Positions 4,037 to 5,620 of a DNA stretch of 5,620 nucleotides are shown piece by piece; the first letter of the stretch is position 1, and every line of letters starts with the position of its first letter. Source of the stretch: Planctomycetaceae bacterium. GTDB taxonomy: Bacteria > Planctomycetota > Phycisphaerae > Phycisphaerales > SM1A02. A program made the translations under genes and the position numbers. Under the pieces are notes generated by a model. That model did not search any database. It had not been told where the DNA came from and saw only the letters and a list, made by a program, of their open reading frames with translations. Location of the stretch: contig NYVB01000169.1 of the NCBI GenBank assembly GCA_002684315.1, positions 5,684 to 11,303 of the forward strand, written 5' to 3'.

Positions 4037-5620
4037 CAATTCTTTGATTCGACCGGGATCTTGAATGGTGATGCGGGGAGACCCGCTGAATTCATGACGT
4101 TCGCACGGACCGGATTGTCCTGCCAGCCGTAGCTGACAATACGTGGAACCGGCACTTCATTCGAGAACAGTTCGACCCGGTTCAGACTTCCGATGAATCG
4201 GGCTTTCGCCCAGTGGAACACCCCGTCATCACCCGCCAGGGCGAATCCTTCGGTGACCCGCCAATCCCCGGCAAACGGAGGTGATTCGCGAACCCGGTCG
4301 GGTGTGGGAACCAACAGCCCTCCTTCCGCATGGTCGAAGGTGACGATGACCTTGTTTCCATCCGCCACCGCCTTCAAGGCGATCGGACCGCTCGGAGTGA
4401 AGGATTCCTTGCCGTAGACATCATGCAGAGCCCACCATCCGAGGCGCTCTCCCACGGGTTTCTTCCTACGAGGATGGATGTCGTTCGCCTCTCCGATGTC
4501 GACCGTGACGGCGAGGCCGGTGCCCTCGACGGTCTTGAAGGCATGAAGTTGTGCATCACGCAGATGGGCCCATCCGCCTTGGTCGGGGTCATCGGACACT
4601 TTCTTGTAGGCGGCCAGTTGGACGATTCCGAAAGCCAGGTGAGCGCCGAAATCCTCTCGCCATGATTCGATCAGCAGGGGCAGCAGTGCACGATATTCCT
4701 CGGCCTCGTGTTCATTGGATTCGCCCTGATACCAGATCGCACCCCGCGCGCCGTAGGGAACGAACGGAGCGATCATCGCATCATGCAGGGTTCCCGGTGA
4801 CTGTGGGGTCATGCCGGGTTTTTTCATCGACTCTTCGTCGAGGTTCGTGGTGAGAGTGCTCGCCACGCCCGTCTTCCAGCGCCATGTCCCGTGCAGGTCC
4901 ATGCTCATCACCTCTCGGTCAGCCCAGTCTTTGATGTCCTCGCTTTTGATTGTGAACATCATGGATGGCCCGGTGAATCCCCCGGCACCATGCGGATCCA
5001 TGACACAGACCGCGATCGTCACGCTGCCTCTGCCGATCGTTTCGGGATCGATCTCGTAGGTGCGGATGGTGTCGTGAAGATTCGTGGAACTGCCGACCAG
5101 AACTCCATTGACGTAGGTTCGATCCGAGTCGTCGATTCGCCCCAGTTCGAGCAGAAGCCTCTTGTCTCGCCAGGATCGAGGGATTTCAACCGTCTTTCTG
5201 AACCAGACGGTGCCATCGAAATCAACCATCTCGGGTTCGGCGTTCTCCCATTCGCCCGGGAGTTCCATGGTGCTCCAGTCGTCATCATCGAATTCCGGAG
5301 TCATCCATCCACCCTTCTCTCCGGGGTCGATGTCCATGATCTGCGCCCAGTAGCTCGTGGCCTTGCGCTCCCGTCGTCGAGAGATCGCGTCGCGTCGCAG
5401 CGTGAGCTCGGCGTCACTGATCGTTTCGTAGGCGTCGATCTCATTCTGAAGTGCGATGGTTCTCTCGGAAAACATCGGATGCGCCGCGAGGTCGGCCCGT
5501 TCGATCCACGGTTCGATCCGGGTGCCGCCCCAGTTGGTCGAGATCAGACCGATCGGAACGTCGAGTTCATTTCTCAATGTCTCACCGAAGAAGAAGCCGA
5601 CCGCCGACCAGTTGCCGATG
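4036..5620 (-). CDS. Sialate O-acetylesterase family (SASA) hydrolase, N-terminus cut off
   Basis: 527 residues are visible; the frame is open to the right edge, so the N-terminus with any signal peptide and the catalytic-Ser GQSN block lies outside. The family removes O-acetyl groups from sialic acids or plant/algal glycans. Numbering from the first visible residue, the fragment opens with GNWSAVGFFFGETL and VPIGLISTNWGGTRIEPW (22-38), a hallmark block. A beta-sandwich, galactose-binding-like insertion lies at about 105-225 (WMTPEFDDDDWSTMELPG, VWFRKTVEIP, YVNGVLVGS). The hydrolase fold resumes with GARGAIWYQGESN (290-302) and then NDIHP (379-383), supplying the Asp380/His382 pair of the SGNH-type triad. 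The C-terminal region, with HWAKARFIG, VPVPRIVSYGWQDNPV and AGLPASPF, matches the usual end of these proteins. It is probably exported. It is the upstream gene of a pair with the GNAT acetyltransferase. A TTG at 5577 is not a start, because homology continues upstream of it. Confidence 0.93.
   Translation of the reverse strand, partial: IGNWSAVGFFFGETLRNELDVPIGLISTNWGGTRIEPWIERADLAAHPMFSERTIALQNEIDAYETISDAELTLRRDAISRRRERKATSYWAQIMDIDPGEKGGWMTPEFDDDDWSTMELPGEWENAEPEMVDFDGTVWFRKTVEIPRSWRDKRLLLELGRIDDSDRTYVNGVLVGSSTNLHDTIRTYEIDPETIGRGSVTIAVCVMDPHGAGGFTGPSMMFTIKSEDIKDWADREVMSMDLHGTWRWKTGVASTLTTNLDEESMKKPGMTPQSPGTLHDAMIAPFVPYGARGAIWYQGESNEHEAEEYRALLPLLIESWREDFGAHLAFGIVQLAAYKKVSDDPDQGGWAHLRDAQLHAFKTVEGTGLAVTVDIGEANDIHPRRKKPVGERLGWWALHDVYGKESFTPSGPIALKAVADGNKVIVTFDHAEGGLLVPTPDRVRESPPFAGDWRVTEGFALAGDDGVFHWAKARFIGSLNRVELFSNEVPVPRIVSYGWQDNPVRANVMNSAGLPASPFKIPVESKN

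Noticed and set aside
1..5620. CRISPR array, tRNA, rRNA, insertion sequence, toxin-antitoxin or phage defence system
   Set aside because: No regularly spaced direct repeats, cloverleaf, transposase motifs or recognisable defence domains were seen on either strand.

Overview
The window looks like a stretch of bacterial chromosome, moderately GC-rich, with densely packed genes mostly on the minus strand (five of six). The gene content suggests Planctomycetota, perhaps a marine Phycisphaerae-like lineage: a sialate O-acetylesterase with an inserted beta-sandwich, a secreted PQQ-type sugar dehydrogenase, a variant Bax-inhibitor-1 protein, and mixed use of Shine-Dalgarno sites. This placement is inference from gene style; there is no marker gene in the window.

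Layout from left to right: (1) 1-208, minus: the N-terminal 69 residues of an unrecognised membrane protein running off the left edge. (2) 337-1044, minus: a complete seven-segment Bax inhibitor-1 family membrane protein. (3) 1067-1573, minus: complete class I purE, 22 bases upstream of the BI-1 gene and probably co-transcribed with it. (4) 1574-1945: a 372-base non-coding stretch that precedes purE and follows the lipoprotein gene. It holds several inverted repeats, the best being a 12-bp stem at 1669-1701. (5) 1946-2155, minus: a 69-residue lipoprotein with a strong ribosome binding site. (6) 2156-2241: an 86-base divergent promoter region. (7) 2242-3498, plus: a secreted glucose/sorbosone dehydrogenase family protein. 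(8) 3500-4021, minus: a GNAT-fold acetyltransferase, converging on the dehydrogenase with a single base between the two stop codons. (9) 4036-5620, minus: a sialate O-acetylesterase (SASA family) that runs off the right edge and sits 14 bases upstream of the GNAT gene, almost certainly in the same operon.

Functionally the right half is carbohydrate-related: an exported acetyl-ester hydrolase and an exported aldose-type dehydrogenase, fitting a polysaccharide-degrading lifestyle. The left half is housekeeping: purine biosynthesis plus a membrane ion-leak type protein. I see no CRISPR array, tRNA, rRNA, insertion sequence, defence cassette or secondary-metabolite cluster. I do not see a convincing undescribed multi-gene system. 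The points most worth a second look are the structured leader upstream of purE, the BI-1 homologue lacking the expected acidic pair, and the altered CoA-loop motif in the GNAT protein.
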